Assembly (NCBI GenBank): GCA_028455995.1 | Contig: JABELC010000004.1 | Coordinates: forward strand, 1,054,001 to 1,118,000 | Origin: Scleromitrula shiraiana | Taxonomy: Eukaryota > Ascomycota > Leotiomycetes > Helotiales > Sclerotiniaceae | DNA: 64,000 bases | Direction: 5' to 3' | Shown: piece after piece, positions 55,069 to 64,000 of the stretch | Numbering within the stretch: the stretch's first letter is position 1 | How the letters are laid out: each line of letters begins with the position of its first letter | Notes under the pieces: model-generated | The model's database searches: none | Seen by the model: the letters and a program-made list of their open reading frames with translations, nothing else | Told to the model about the DNA's origin: nothing | Made by a program: the position numbers and the translations under genes

Positions 55069-58000
55069 ATGACCATTTACAGTGATTTGGATTATGAGAA
55101 TCGATTTATCAGATCCATCATGGATGGCAAATTTTCTACATTGAACGCCCCACCTAAGGTATTGGCAGGGTCACAACTTCTGCATAATTTGATACGATGG
55201 GATATGTACAGAGAGATTTATGCGATAGACTTCACCGATCACGACAGACAAGAGAAGTACCGTTATCAAGATATACAAGCATGTGTCGCATTTTTAGTTA
55301 AACGCATCCAAGCAATACTGGAACAGTCTAACGCTATCCTTCAACAACAACGACAACATATCGTGCCGATATTGTTACCCCAGTGTCCTGGACTATATAT
55401 TTCCGAGCTTGCCATATTGCAGTCTGGTGGGGCGTTCTGTCCTATCAATTTAGATGCGCCAAAAGACAGAATAAAATTTGTGGTTGGTGATGTTTCTGCC
55501 GACATCATCATTACGACTTCCAACTTTCGAGATGTTGTATCATGGGAAAACGGTCCCAAAATCATCATCATCGATGAGTTCCCCGAAATTCCACCCAAAG
55601 AGGAGTACTTTGGCATATCACGTGAAATATCTAGCAATGACCTTGCCTATGTCATGTATACCTCCGGTTCGAGTGGAACTCCGAAAGGTGTTGCAGTCAG
55701 TCATCTAGCCGTTTCTCAATCGCTTCTAGCTCACGAGAAACTTATTCCTCATTTCAAGAGGTTTCTTCAGTTTGCCGCTCCTTCTTTCGATGTTTCTGTA
55801 TTCGAGATTTTCTTTCCACTCACAAGAGGTTGTACATTGGTGGGATGTGATCGTAGTCAACTCCTTAACAATTTACCTGGTATGATCAACGAATTAGATG
55901 TAGATGCTGCAGAGTTGACGCCGACAGTTGTTGGTGCCCTCTTGCAGAAAAGAGCAAATGTTCCTGGTTTGACACTACTAATGACGATTGGAGAAATGCT
56001 GACGAGACCTATCGTGGAAGAATTCGGGGGTTGCGATGCTCGAGAAAGCTTGCTCTATGCTATGTATGGGCCAACTGAAGCAGCAATTCACTGTACTATT
56101 AATTCTGCGATGAAATCCAGCGCAAAACCCGGTAACATCGGCGTACCTTTTGAGACAGTATCTGTATTCATTGCGGAAGTTGGTGCCGATGCGGGTCGAG
56201 AACAAGAGTGTAAACGACTTTCCCAGGGAGAAATTGGAGAGTTAGTTCTTGGGGGACCCCAACTAGCACAAGGCTATCTGAATCGCGAAGAGCAGAATAA
56301 AGCTGCTTTCGTTACAATAGACAACAAGAGTTACTATAGGACTGGTGATAAAGCCCGAATCCTCGAAGACGGAAGCATTGAGATTCATGGTCGTATTAGT
56401 GCTGGGCAAGTCAAATTGAGGGGCCAAAGGGTGGAACTTGGTGAGATAGAAGATGCTATATACAAACATTCGGGAATCCAAACAGTAGTGGCTGCGGTTC
56501 TGGGTAATGTGCTAGTTGCTTTTGCGCTTACGGATAACGATATTATTCGCTCAAGTGATGTATTAAATACGTGCTCTCAATGGTTACCAAAGTTTATGGT
56601 GCCTAGCGAAATCCTTCTCTTAAGGGAGTTTCCATATCTCCCATCTGGCAAGGTAGATAAGAGGAAACTGGAATCTGATTATCAACAACAGCGCGAGGCC
56701 GCAAGTGAGGCTGTTGGATCCACTACGGTTGAAATCATCGTGCAAGATGTGCTCAGAGAATCGCTCGGACTATTTCCTCCTAATACACGTCTTGCTGCTG
56801 CTGGTCTTGACTCTTTGGTTGCCATAAAGGTGGCTGGGGGGCTCCGATCACATGGTTTTAACATTACAACTTTATCAGTTCTACAAGCTGAAACATTAAG
56901 CGCTCTCGTTAACATTTGTGAGACTTCAACTGATGAAACCAGTTCTTCGACACCGAATACACCTGTTACAGATGATGAAGAGCTGGATAGCCTTTTGCAT
57001 ATCGATAGTAAGAACCTTGAGATCACGCTGCCGTGTACTCCTCTACAGACTGCAATGCTTGCAGAGACTGCATTCGATGGCAAAGCATATCTTAATTGGG
57101 TTGAGCTCAATTTGTCTGGAGTGAAAGATTCCAAATTCGTTCGCAGGACGCTGCATGAACTTGCTATGCAGAATGCAGCCCTCAGGACCACCTTTAAGGA
57201 GTCTTCAGAATCTAAAGGATATGTTCAATTCATTCGAAAGCAGCTCCAAGATATTCAAATTACAGATGTGGACCTATTTACGTATGATTTTGATACTTCG
57301 AAACTTTCCATACTAGATCACCCATTACGCTTCGAAATTCTTACCTCTGACATATGTACAAAAGTACTGATGCACATTCATCATGCTCTATATGATGCGT
57401 GGTCACTAGAACTCATTCTTGATGATCTTGATTGTCTCTTAGAAGGCAAAACTCCGATCTCGCGACCATCTTTCGCACAGGTTGTGTATGGATATGCTGA
57501 CGGCACTCTTTCCAAGAATTCCTGGGCTTCGAAAGACTATTGGAAGGATCATTTGTCACAACTAGAAATCAGACACATGCCAAATTTTAATCCAATCAAG
57601 GACGCTGCTACAGGTCTAGCTATAGCTTATCTTTCGACTCAACTTATTACCTCGGAGATCGATATTGCAGCCAAACGCATGTCTGTGAGTTCACAAGCCA
57701 TTTTCCAAGCCGCATATTCCTTCGTCTTAAGTTCATATTTGGGTTCTTCTGATATATGTTTCGGTACTGTATTCTCTGGCCGAACGCTACCGATTGATGG
57801 AATTGAAAATATCGTTGGACCTTGTCTTACGACATTGCCAATTCGTGTCGATAGCTCCTTCAGTTCCACCCCTGGAGAGCTTGTGCAGCAGTTAAATAAT
57901 ATCAACAGAAAACATCTCGAGCACAGTACAATGCCACTTCGTGATATACAAGCAGCCAGCGGCTTAGGACCTCGTCAGGCGCTCTTTGACACGCTGTTAA

Positions 58001-61000
58001 TTTGGCAACAAACACTTCATGATTATGGCCATACAAGAGAAATGGTTTCGATTGTTGATCAAGTTGACCAACTCGAGTTCAACTTAACTCTGGAAATCAC
58101 CCCTACATCTAATACTATTGATTTAAAGGCTAACTACCAGCAATCAATATTCCCAAGATCTCAAATTGATAGTTTGTTGCGGCAAATTGAACAAGTCACC
58201 AAAGCTATCATCGGTCACGAAACAGAACCCTCTAGTCTCGTATTTCGGGAGATTGATTTCAATCTTCTTTCTATTGCAAATCCTGCTCCCCTCACGAGCC
58301 TAGGTTTTGAAACTTTAACATCGCCAGTAGAAACAATTGCTCGAGAGGATCCTGATCGCCAGGCAATTGCATTTGCTACTGCCATAAACTACGCAACCTC
58401 AGATATTCAGTATATGACCTATGGCGCATTGAACGCTCGTGCAAATAAGCTAGGTCACTATCTTAGAAATCAAGATCTACTTCCAGACGAACTTGTATGC
58501 ATATGTCTGGAGAAAAGCCACGATTTGTACGCAGCTATTCTGGCAACTGCAAAAGCTGGTGCTGGCTACTTGCCCATAACTCCAGATGTGCCACCAATGC
58601 GATTACAACATATTCTTCAGGAAGCCAAAGTCAAGTCGTTGATTGGACATTCATCATCTCGACATTTACTTCGGCAGTTCAAAGATCTAGACACACTTTA
58701 TATTGATGAAGTTGATTTAACAGATTATGCTGCAGACAATCTTCCCCAACTGTTTAAGCCTGATAACTTATCATACTGTGTCTTTACTTCCGGCAGCACA
58801 GGCACACCAAAGGGAGTTCTGGTTACCCAAGGTAATTTATTGAGCAATCTGGACGTTCTCCTAGAGCTTTATCCGGCATCGAAGAACTCAAGGTTTCTTC
58901 AATCATGCTCACAGGCATTTGATGTCTCTGTTTTCGAGATATTTTTCACTTGGCGAATTGGTGGATGTATATGTTCTGCGACAAAGGATGTTTTATTTCG
59001 GGACATTGAGAATGCAATTCGAATTCTTGATGTTACTCATCTAAGTTTGACACCAACTGTCGCTGCACTTGTCAATCCTCAAAATGTGCCAAATGTGGAA
59101 CTTTTGGTAACTGCAGGAGAAGCTGTTACTCAAAAGGTCTATAATGCATGGGCTGACCGTGGACTGTATCAAGGATACGGTCCTAGTGAGACCACTAATA
59201 TATGTACTGTGAAAGAAAAGGTTTCGAAGAACGATTACATAAATAATATCGGTGCACCGTTCAAGAACACTTCCGCTTTCGTTATTGCCCGCAACTCTGA
59301 ATTCGAGTTGGTTCCTAGAGGTGGCGAGGGGGAGTTTTGTTTCGGCGGATCTCAGGTATTCCGGGGATACATTAATCCATCTCAGCAAGAGGGTAAAATA
59401 ATTGACCACCCCAAGTTTGGCCGTCTGTATAAAAGTGGTGATTTTGGACGCCTCATGCCAGACGGATCGCTTGCATTTACAGGAAGAAAGGACGATCAGG
59501 TCAAGATAAGAGGACAACGAGTAGAACTTGGCGAAATTAACAATATACTTCTTGCTTTGCCCCAAGTTTTGGACTGCGTGACTATGGTAATCGAGATTGA
59601 AAACAAATCCCAGAGGTTGGTTTCTTTCTGGACATCCAATTCGAATGGTTCCGATGATCTGCGATCGTTATCTCCCGACCAGACAATTCTTAATATTCTG
59701 TACAAGGAGATCGAATCAAAAGTTCCAAACTATATGGTACCATCTGCACTTATACCTGTTTCGCATTTTCCATCGACATCACAAGGCAAAATCGATAAGC
59801 GGCGTTTGATTCGATTATATCAGAGTTTGGATGTGACATATTTAAACTCTACTGCGAAGCCATCGAGATCCTCGCGAGATCACGAGTGGACAGATCTTGA
59901 ACTTAACATTTGTAAGATCTTAACACAACTTACAGAAACATCGATCGACGAAATTGGACCAGATACATCATTTTTCAGCCTTGGTATTGACTCAATTTCC
60001 GCAATACCGTTGGCAAAGAATTTACGTGAAACCCTCAGCAGGCCAGTAGATATCTCAGATGTTTTGAAGTACTCATCCGTTGCGAGGTTATCAGAGATAT
60101 TGGTGGATCGTCAGACAGTGACGAAGCCGGGGATGCAATGGAATGATACCACATTCAAGATAGATCAAGAATTTGTGGAATATACAATGGATAAATTCGC
60201 CAGAACAGGAAACCTTGTACAAACAGTAACACCATGTACACCTTTGCAAGAGGCCATGCTCTCCGCTGTCGAGTCTTTGTCTGATCAAGCTTATAGCAAC
60301 CATGTTATACTTAACATTTATGGCGATGCCCAAAAACTCCGTATGTGCTGGAAAGAAATGGTCAGGAGACATGAAATTTTGCGCACATGTTTTGTCCGAA
60401 CAGACATGCCACAGTTCCCTTATGTTCAGGTTGTCTTGAACGAATATGACATTCAATTTGGTAGCCTACATGCTAGCAGTATGAACGACGCTATCCATAA
60501 GGTTAAAACGCGACCATCGCGTGGCGAATACGAACCACCTTACTCCCTTGACCTCGTCAAAACTCAAAGCCAGCAGCAGCTTTTGATATCGATGCATCAT
60601 GCCCTTTATGATGGTGTCGCACTAGCTATACTTTACGAAGAGGTTGAAAAGCTGTATCATCAACAACCTTTATCTCCTACTGTCTCTTTTACGCCATTCC
60701 TACAGTATATGACCTCAGTAGATACTAGTATATCCGATAAATTTTGGGAATCAACTCTACGAGATTATCATCCAATCCCATTCGAAGGCGACTCCACTAC
60801 AACTAATTTGAATAAGACTAATAGTACAAGAGTGCAGAAGGTGATAGCCGGCGTTCCTCTCAGTTGGATCGAGAATAATACGAAAATACATAGTACAACA
60901 CTCTTATCCGTTTGCCAAACCGTTTGGGCAAGTCTTCTGTCCGAGAAACTTGAGTATTCCGATGTTTGCTTTGGGAATGTTGTTAGTGGCCGTACGATAC

Positions 61001-64000
61001 CTATTGACGGTATCGATTGTCTAGTTGCCCCTTGCTTCAATACCATCCCAACAAGAATTAAAGATCTTCACAAACTCACTTATGTTGAAGCCTTCAGACA
61101 AATGCAGACAATGAATGCGAATTCTTTACCATATCAACTCACTCCTTTGAGACGTCTTCAGTCAAAATTCAGCCTCGACGGCGCTCGTTTGTTTGATACC
61201 CTTTTCATTCTGCAGCAACCCCCAAAGAACCTCGATTTATCTATCTGGTCTATTGTAGAAGATAGTGGTGCCATGGATTTCCCTCTTGTTTGTGAGATTG
61301 TACCGCACGATAGCAATGATTCTCTTCAAATCATTCTTCATTCACATATCTCAATGATTTCCGAGGAATATTCAAATAGTATACTTGAGAAATTTGATAG
61401 CACACTTAGGAGAGCATTAGAACAACCACGACTCCCGATCATTTCTTCGCCAGTGAGAGCACAAATAATTACAAGATCTGGGGAACGAGAGAAAAAGAAG
61501 ATAGAAAACATAGAGACCGAGACTTACGAGCAGATTATGAGCCAAGAAGAATCGAATATACGAGATATTATCTCAAAATTTACAGATATGGCTCTAGATA
61601 AGATCACCCGAGACATAAGCATATTTAGATTGGGTCTTGATAGTATCAGTACTGTCCAAGTTGCATCACAACTCAGAAGTCAGGGTCACGGGATTGTTGC
61701 TAGTGATATCCTCCAACGCCCTACAATCGCAGAAATCGCTTCCTTTATCGCAAATGGTCACCGCGATCAAGCAAAGGCAGAGAAGAAATTCAATTTTGCT
61801 GCATTTGATGAAAAGTTCCACAACATTATATGTTCTACAAACAGAATTTCTTCAGTCAATGTAATATCTGTTAGACCTTGTACTTCGGTGCAACAGGGTA
61901 TGATTGCACAGAATCTGCATTCTAGAGGACAAGAATACATTAATAGCATCTTATTTGAACTACTTCCAGGAATCTCGTTGGATAAAGTTAAAGAAACTTG
62001 GACCGAACTCAGCAGAAGCCACGAAATGCTCAGGACTGGCTTCGCGCAGACCAAAGATCCGGAATATCCATTCGTAATGGTTACTTACGTGAAGGAATCT
62101 TTTGTTCTCCCATGGTTAGAGACACAAAATTTGGATTCATCTCCAGATATCGATCTCCTTCGAAGTCCATGGGGTCTGAGAATTGGGAAACGGGGTGATG
62201 TATTGATCCTTAAGTTCACAGCACACCATGCCCTTTACGATGCGCAATCTATGCAAATAATATTTTCCGATTTTGCGAATATATACCACTCCAAAGAAAC
62301 ACCAAACCGGCCAACTATTGACACAATGCTGGGCTCTATACTACACGCTAGCAAAGAGGATATGAACGAAAAGAAGTTATTCTGGGAACGAGAAGAGAAC
62401 CGAATTGTGGTCAACAAATTCCCGGACTTGACACCACTTCATGTTCTAGAGCCTAGCAACGCAGTTCGTGAATTTAAATCCACGGCGTCAGTATTAGAAC
62501 TAGAAAAAGTCTGTCGAAACCTTGGAGTCACTATGCAAGCAGCATGCCAAACGACTTGGGCCAGGCTTTTAATGGCATACACTGGTGAAAATGTAACAAC
62601 ATTTGGCATGACACTTTCTGGAAGATCTATTTGTGACAAGGCCGACGTAATCGCATTTCCGAGTATTGTTACACTTCCAGTAAGTTGTAATGTAACAGGA
62701 AATAACTCTGAGTTACTATCTAGAACTATGTCCATGAACGCTCAGCTTCACAAGCATCAATTCACACCACTTACATCTATTCAGAAGTGGTCAGGATACC
62801 CGGAAGGAAGAATTTTTGACACACTTTTCGCATACCAAAAACTGTCTGATAAAACCGATGTGCTAAATTTACCGTGGAAAGTCATCGACGAAGAAGCTTC
62901 GGTGGATTATGTTGTATCAATGGAAGTCCAGCCTGACATAGATGGCGAAATCGTTTATCGATTATCGTTCAGGGAAGATATCGTCCCATCGGCCCACGCT
63001 GATTTGCTTCTAAAACAATATGATGCATTACTCCTCGACACACTACAAAACCCTGATCATCCTTGTGATGTTGCGCCCAGAATTGGAGCAAATCTTTTAT
63101 CAATCACACCTGCTCAAGAGCCGGTTCTTCTAGATTCAGTTACTCTTCTACATCAATATGTTGAAAGAGGTGCTCAGCTCTGGCCTGATAAGATCGCCTT
63201 CGAATTTGCATCTTCCCTTAAGCCAGAGAATTTCCAAAGTCAGAAATGGACATATCGAGAGTTGGATAATGAAGCCAATAGAATTGCTCAGATGTTGTAT
63301 GCACGTGGGGTAACTCCAGGCGAAATAATTGCCATTTGTTTTGACAAGTGCGCAGAGGCATCATTTTCAATTATTGGAATCATGAAAGCTGGTTGCGCTT
63401 ATGTTGCGCTTGATCCTACTGCTCCGGTTGATCGTTTGAAGTTTATAATCCAAGACTCATCTGCGAAATTGATAATCACTTCCGGGAAACCAGCACAAAC
63501 CTTGATTTCTTCTTCTATGGATGGGGAAATTATCAATCTAAGTGACCCGAATAGTTTGCATAGTTTCACAACCCAGATAATCAAAGTCGCGAGAGAAATA
63601 TCACCTCAAGATATTTCTTACTGTCTTTATACCTCAGGGACGACAGGTACTCCTAAAGGATGCCTTCTCACCCATGAAAATGCTATACAAGCAATGCTCG
63701 CATTCCAGAGACTATTTGCAGGCCATTGGACTCCGGAATCGAAGTGGTTACAATTTGCGTCTTTTCATTTTGATGTCAGTGTTCTAGAACAATTTTGGAG
63801 CTGGAGTGTAGGAATATGCGTTGCTTCGGCACCCCGAGATTTAATTTTTGAAGACATCTCCGGCGCTATTCAACAGCTTGGTATAACGCATATTGATTTG
63901 ACACCAAGTCTTGCACGCCTTTTACACCCAAATGATGTTCCGACATTGTGGAAAGGTGTCTTTATAACGGGGGGTGAACAGCTCAAGCAGGAAATTCTTG
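55069..64000 (+). CDS. Ferrichrome-type siderophore NRPS (3' truncated)
   Basis: An uninterrupted frame from ATG 55069 to the window end gives 2977 codons. Domain order with approximate residues: A1 (YTSGSSGTPKG 196, YGPTEAAIHC 332, VKLRGQRVELGEIE 446, LPSGKVDKRKL 523), T1 (AAGLDSL, Ser 582), C1 (HHALYDAWS 770), A2 (FTSGSTGTPKG 1238, YGPSETTN 1371, QGKIDKRRL 1573), T2 (SLGIDSIS 1640), C2 (HHALYDGVA 1843), T3 (RLGLDSIST 2190), C3 (HHALYDAQS 2385), A3 (YTSGTTGTPKG 2854, incomplete). All three carrier serines and all HHxxxD catalytic motifs are present. Such synthetases (SidC, NPS1/NPS2, Sib1, Fer3 relatives) join acyl-hydroxyornithines, with or without Gly/Ser, into ferrichrome-class siderophores. 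A carrier-condensation pair without its own A domain sits between A2 and A3. Linkage to sidA supports the function. The product cannot be read from the sequence alone. Confidence 0.93.
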   Translation, partial: MTIYSDLDYENRFIRSIMDGKFSTLNAPPKVLAGSQLLHNLIRWDMYREIYAIDFTDHDRQEKYRYQDIQACVAFLVKRIQAILEQSNAILQQQRQHIVPILLPQCPGLYISELAILQSGGAFCPINLDAPKDRIKFVVGDVSADIIITTSNFRDVVSWENGPKIIIIDEFPEIPPKEEYFGISREISSNDLAYVMYTSGSSGTPKGVAVSHLAVSQSLLAHEKLIPHFKRFLQFAAPSFDVSVFEIFFPLTRGCTLVGCDRSQLLNNLPGMINELDVDAAELTPTVVGALLQKRANVPGLTLLMTIGEMLTRPIVEEFGGCDARESLLYAMYGPTEAAIHCTINSAMKSSAKPGNIGVPFETVSVFIAEVGADAGREQECKRLSQGEIGELVLGGPQLAQGYLNREEQNKAAFVTIDNKSYYRTGDKARILEDGSIEIHGRISAGQVKLRGQRVELGEIEDAIYKHSGIQTVVAAVLGNVLVAFALTDNDIIRSSDVLNTCSQWLPKFMVPSEILLLREFPYLPSGKVDKRKLESDYQQQREAASEAVGSTTVEIIVQDVLRESLGLFPPNTRLAAAGLDSLVAIKVAGGLRSHGFNITTLSVLQAETLSALVNICETSTDETSSSTPNTPVTDDEELDSLLHIDSKNLEITLPCTPLQTAMLAETAFDGKAYLNWVELNLSGVKDSKFVRRTLHELAMQNAALRTTFKESSESKGYVQFIRKQLQDIQITDVDLFTYDFDTSKLSILDHPLRFEILTSDICTKVLMHIHHALYDAWSLELILDDLDCLLEGKTPISRPSFAQVVYGYADGTLSKNSWASKDYWKDHLSQLEIRHMPNFNPIKDAATGLAIAYLSTQLITSEIDIAAKRMSVSSQAIFQAAYSFVLSSYLGSSDICFGTVFSGRTLPIDGIENIVGPCLTTLPIRVDSSFSSTPGELVQQLNNINRKHLEHSTMPLRDIQAASGLGPRQALFDTLLIWQQTLHDYGHTREMVSIVDQVDQLEFNLTLEITPTSNTIDLKANYQQSIFPRSQIDSLLRQIEQVTKAIIGHETEPSSLVFREIDFNLLSIANPAPLTSLGFETLTSPVETIAREDPDRQAIAFATAINYATSDIQYMTYGALNARANKLGHYLRNQDLLPDELVCICLEKSHDLYAAILATAKAGAGYLPITPDVPPMRLQHILQEAKVKSLIGHSSSRHLLRQFKDLDTLYIDEVDLTDYAADNLPQLFKPDNLSYCVFTSGSTGTPKGVLVTQGNLLSNLDVLLELYPASKNSRFLQSCSQAFDVSVFEIFFTWRIGGCICSATKDVLFRDIENAIRILDVTHLSLTPTVAALVNPQNVPNVELLVTAGEAVTQKVYNAWADRGLYQGYGPSETTNICTVKEKVSKNDYINNIGAPFKNTSAFVIARNSEFELVPRGGEGEFCFGGSQVFRGYINPSQQEGKIIDHPKFGRLYKSGDFGRLMPDGSLAFTGRKDDQVKIRGQRVELGEINNILLALPQVLDCVTMVIEIENKSQRLVSFWTSNSNGSDDLRSLSPDQTILNILYKEIESKVPNYMVPSALIPVSHFPSTSQGKIDKRRLIRLYQSLDVTYLNSTAKPSRSSRDHEWTDLELNICKILTQLTETSIDEIGPDTSFFSLGIDSISAIPLAKNLRETLSRPVDISDVLKYSSVARLSEILVDRQTVTKPGMQWNDTTFKIDQEFVEYTMDKFARTGNLVQTVTPCTPLQEAMLSAVESLSDQAYSNHVILNIYGDAQKLRMCWKEMVRRHEILRTCFVRTDMPQFPYVQVVLNEYDIQFGSLHASSMNDAIHKVKTRPSRGEYEPPYSLDLVKTQSQQQLLISMHHALYDGVALAILYEEVEKLYHQQPLSPTVSFTPFLQYMTSVDTSISDKFWESTLRDYHPIPFEGDSTTTNLNKTNSTRVQKVIAGVPLSWIENNTKIHSTTLLSVCQTVWASLLSEKLEYSDVCFGNVVSGRTIPIDGIDCLVAPCFNTIPTRIKDLHKLTYVEAFRQMQTMNANSLPYQLTPLRRLQSKFSLDGARLFDTLFILQQPPKNLDLSIWSIVEDSGAMDFPLVCEIVPHDSNDSLQIILHSHISMISEEYSNSILEKFDSTLRRALEQPRLPIISSPVRAQIITRSGEREKKKIENIETETYEQIMSQEESNIRDIISKFTDMALDKITRDISIFRLGLDSISTVQVASQLRSQGHGIVASDILQRPTIAEIASFIANGHRDQAKAEKKFNFAAFDEKFHNIICSTNRISSVNVISVRPCTSVQQGMIAQNLHSRGQEYINSILFELLPGISLDKVKETWTELSRSHEMLRTGFAQTKDPEYPFVMVTYVKESFVLPWLETQNLDSSPDIDLLRSPWGLRIGKRGDVLILKFTAHHALYDAQSMQIIFSDFANIYHSKETPNRPTIDTMLGSILHASKEDMNEKKLFWEREENRIVVNKFPDLTPLHVLEPSNAVREFKSTASVLELEKVCRNLGVTMQAACQTTWARLLMAYTGENVTTFGMTLSGRSICDKADVIAFPSIVTLPVSCNVTGNNSELLSRTMSMNAQLHKHQFTPLTSIQKWSGYPEGRIFDTLFAYQKLSDKTDVLNLPWKVIDEEASVDYVVSMEVQPDIDGEIVYRLSFREDIVPSAHADLLLKQYDALLLDTLQNPDHPCDVAPRIGANLLSITPAQEPVLLDSVTLLHQYVERGAQLWPDKIAFEFASSLKPENFQSQKWTYRELDNEANRIAQMLYARGVTPGEIIAICFDKCAEASFSIIGIMKAGCAYVALDPTAPVDRLKFIIQDSSAKLIITSGKPAQTLISSSMDGEIINLSDPNSLHSFTTQIIKVAREISPQDISYCLYTSGTTGTPKGCLLTHENAIQAMLAFQRLFAGHWTPESKWLQFASFHFDVSVLEQFWSWSVGICVASAPRDLIFEDISGAIQQLGITHIDLTPSLARLLHPNDVPTLWKGVFITGGEQLKQEIL
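55106..55114 (-). promoter_or_regulatory. SreA-type motif inside NRPS 5' coding region
   Basis: TTATCAGAT, the reverse complement of ATCTGATAA, lies 37 nt inside the predicted NRPS coding sequence. It may be chance, or may indicate that the true start is further downstream. Confidence 0.25.

Overview
The window looks like nuclear DNA of a filamentous ascomycete. Genes are separated by 0.3-2.5 kb and interrupted by short introns (mostly 46-68 nt, GTAAGT/GTATGT-type donors, CTRAY-like branch sites). Proteins recognised include a TTC27/Emw1-type TPR protein, a GYF-domain protein, an Rqt4/TRIP4-type zinc-finger protein and a fungal hydroxamate-siderophore pathway. The overall style suggests Leotiomycetes (Botrytis/Sclerotinia-like), but that placement is inference. 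Exon structures were built by hand; for the genes marked as spliced, the exon lengths sum to a multiple of three.

Layout. 1-431: 3'-truncated RNase H-like gene on the minus strand. 1184-10547: a run of seven small genes, all on the plus strand, encoding disordered Pro/Ser/Gln-rich proteins of unknown function; several share a TGAYTCAC element about 180-225 nt before the ATG. 11000-12817: a large disordered protein. 13591-15177: a four-exon class V (PLP) aminotransferase. 16156-17730: Rqt4/TRIP4-like C2HC5 zinc-finger protein. 18071-19421: FAD monooxygenase with an in-frame stop, probably a pseudogene. 20108-21301: His/Gly-rich protein. 22038-24914: TTC27/Emw1-like TPR protein. 25356-30183: GYF-domain protein (Smy2/Syh1 type). 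31500-32330: proline-rich glycine-zipper protein. 34660-36225: unknown Ser/Lys-rich protein with an apparent frameshift. 36300-39440: AT-rich, gene-poor island with tandem and direct repeats, a decayed LINE RNase H fragment, a tRNA-like SINE fragment and a striking density of ACTAGTAGT-type motifs. 39441-40867: F-box-like protein. 42722-43694: disrupted hypothetical gene.

44464-64000: hydroxamate-siderophore locus. It holds an L-ornithine N5-monooxygenase (SidA type), a full-size ABCB transporter (SitT-like position) and, divergent from the transporter, a very large ferrichrome-type NRPS that runs off the window. Visible NRPS order is A-T-C-A-T-C-T-C-A(partial). The monooxygenase would make N5-hydroxyornithine, the NRPS would assemble (acyl)hydroxyornithine into a hydroxamate peptide, and the transporter could move the siderophore or a related compound. 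Exact ATCTGATAA motifs, the consensus of the iron-regulatory GATA factor SreA/Urbs1/Sre1, occur in the flanking non-coding DNA, which fits iron-repressed co-regulation.
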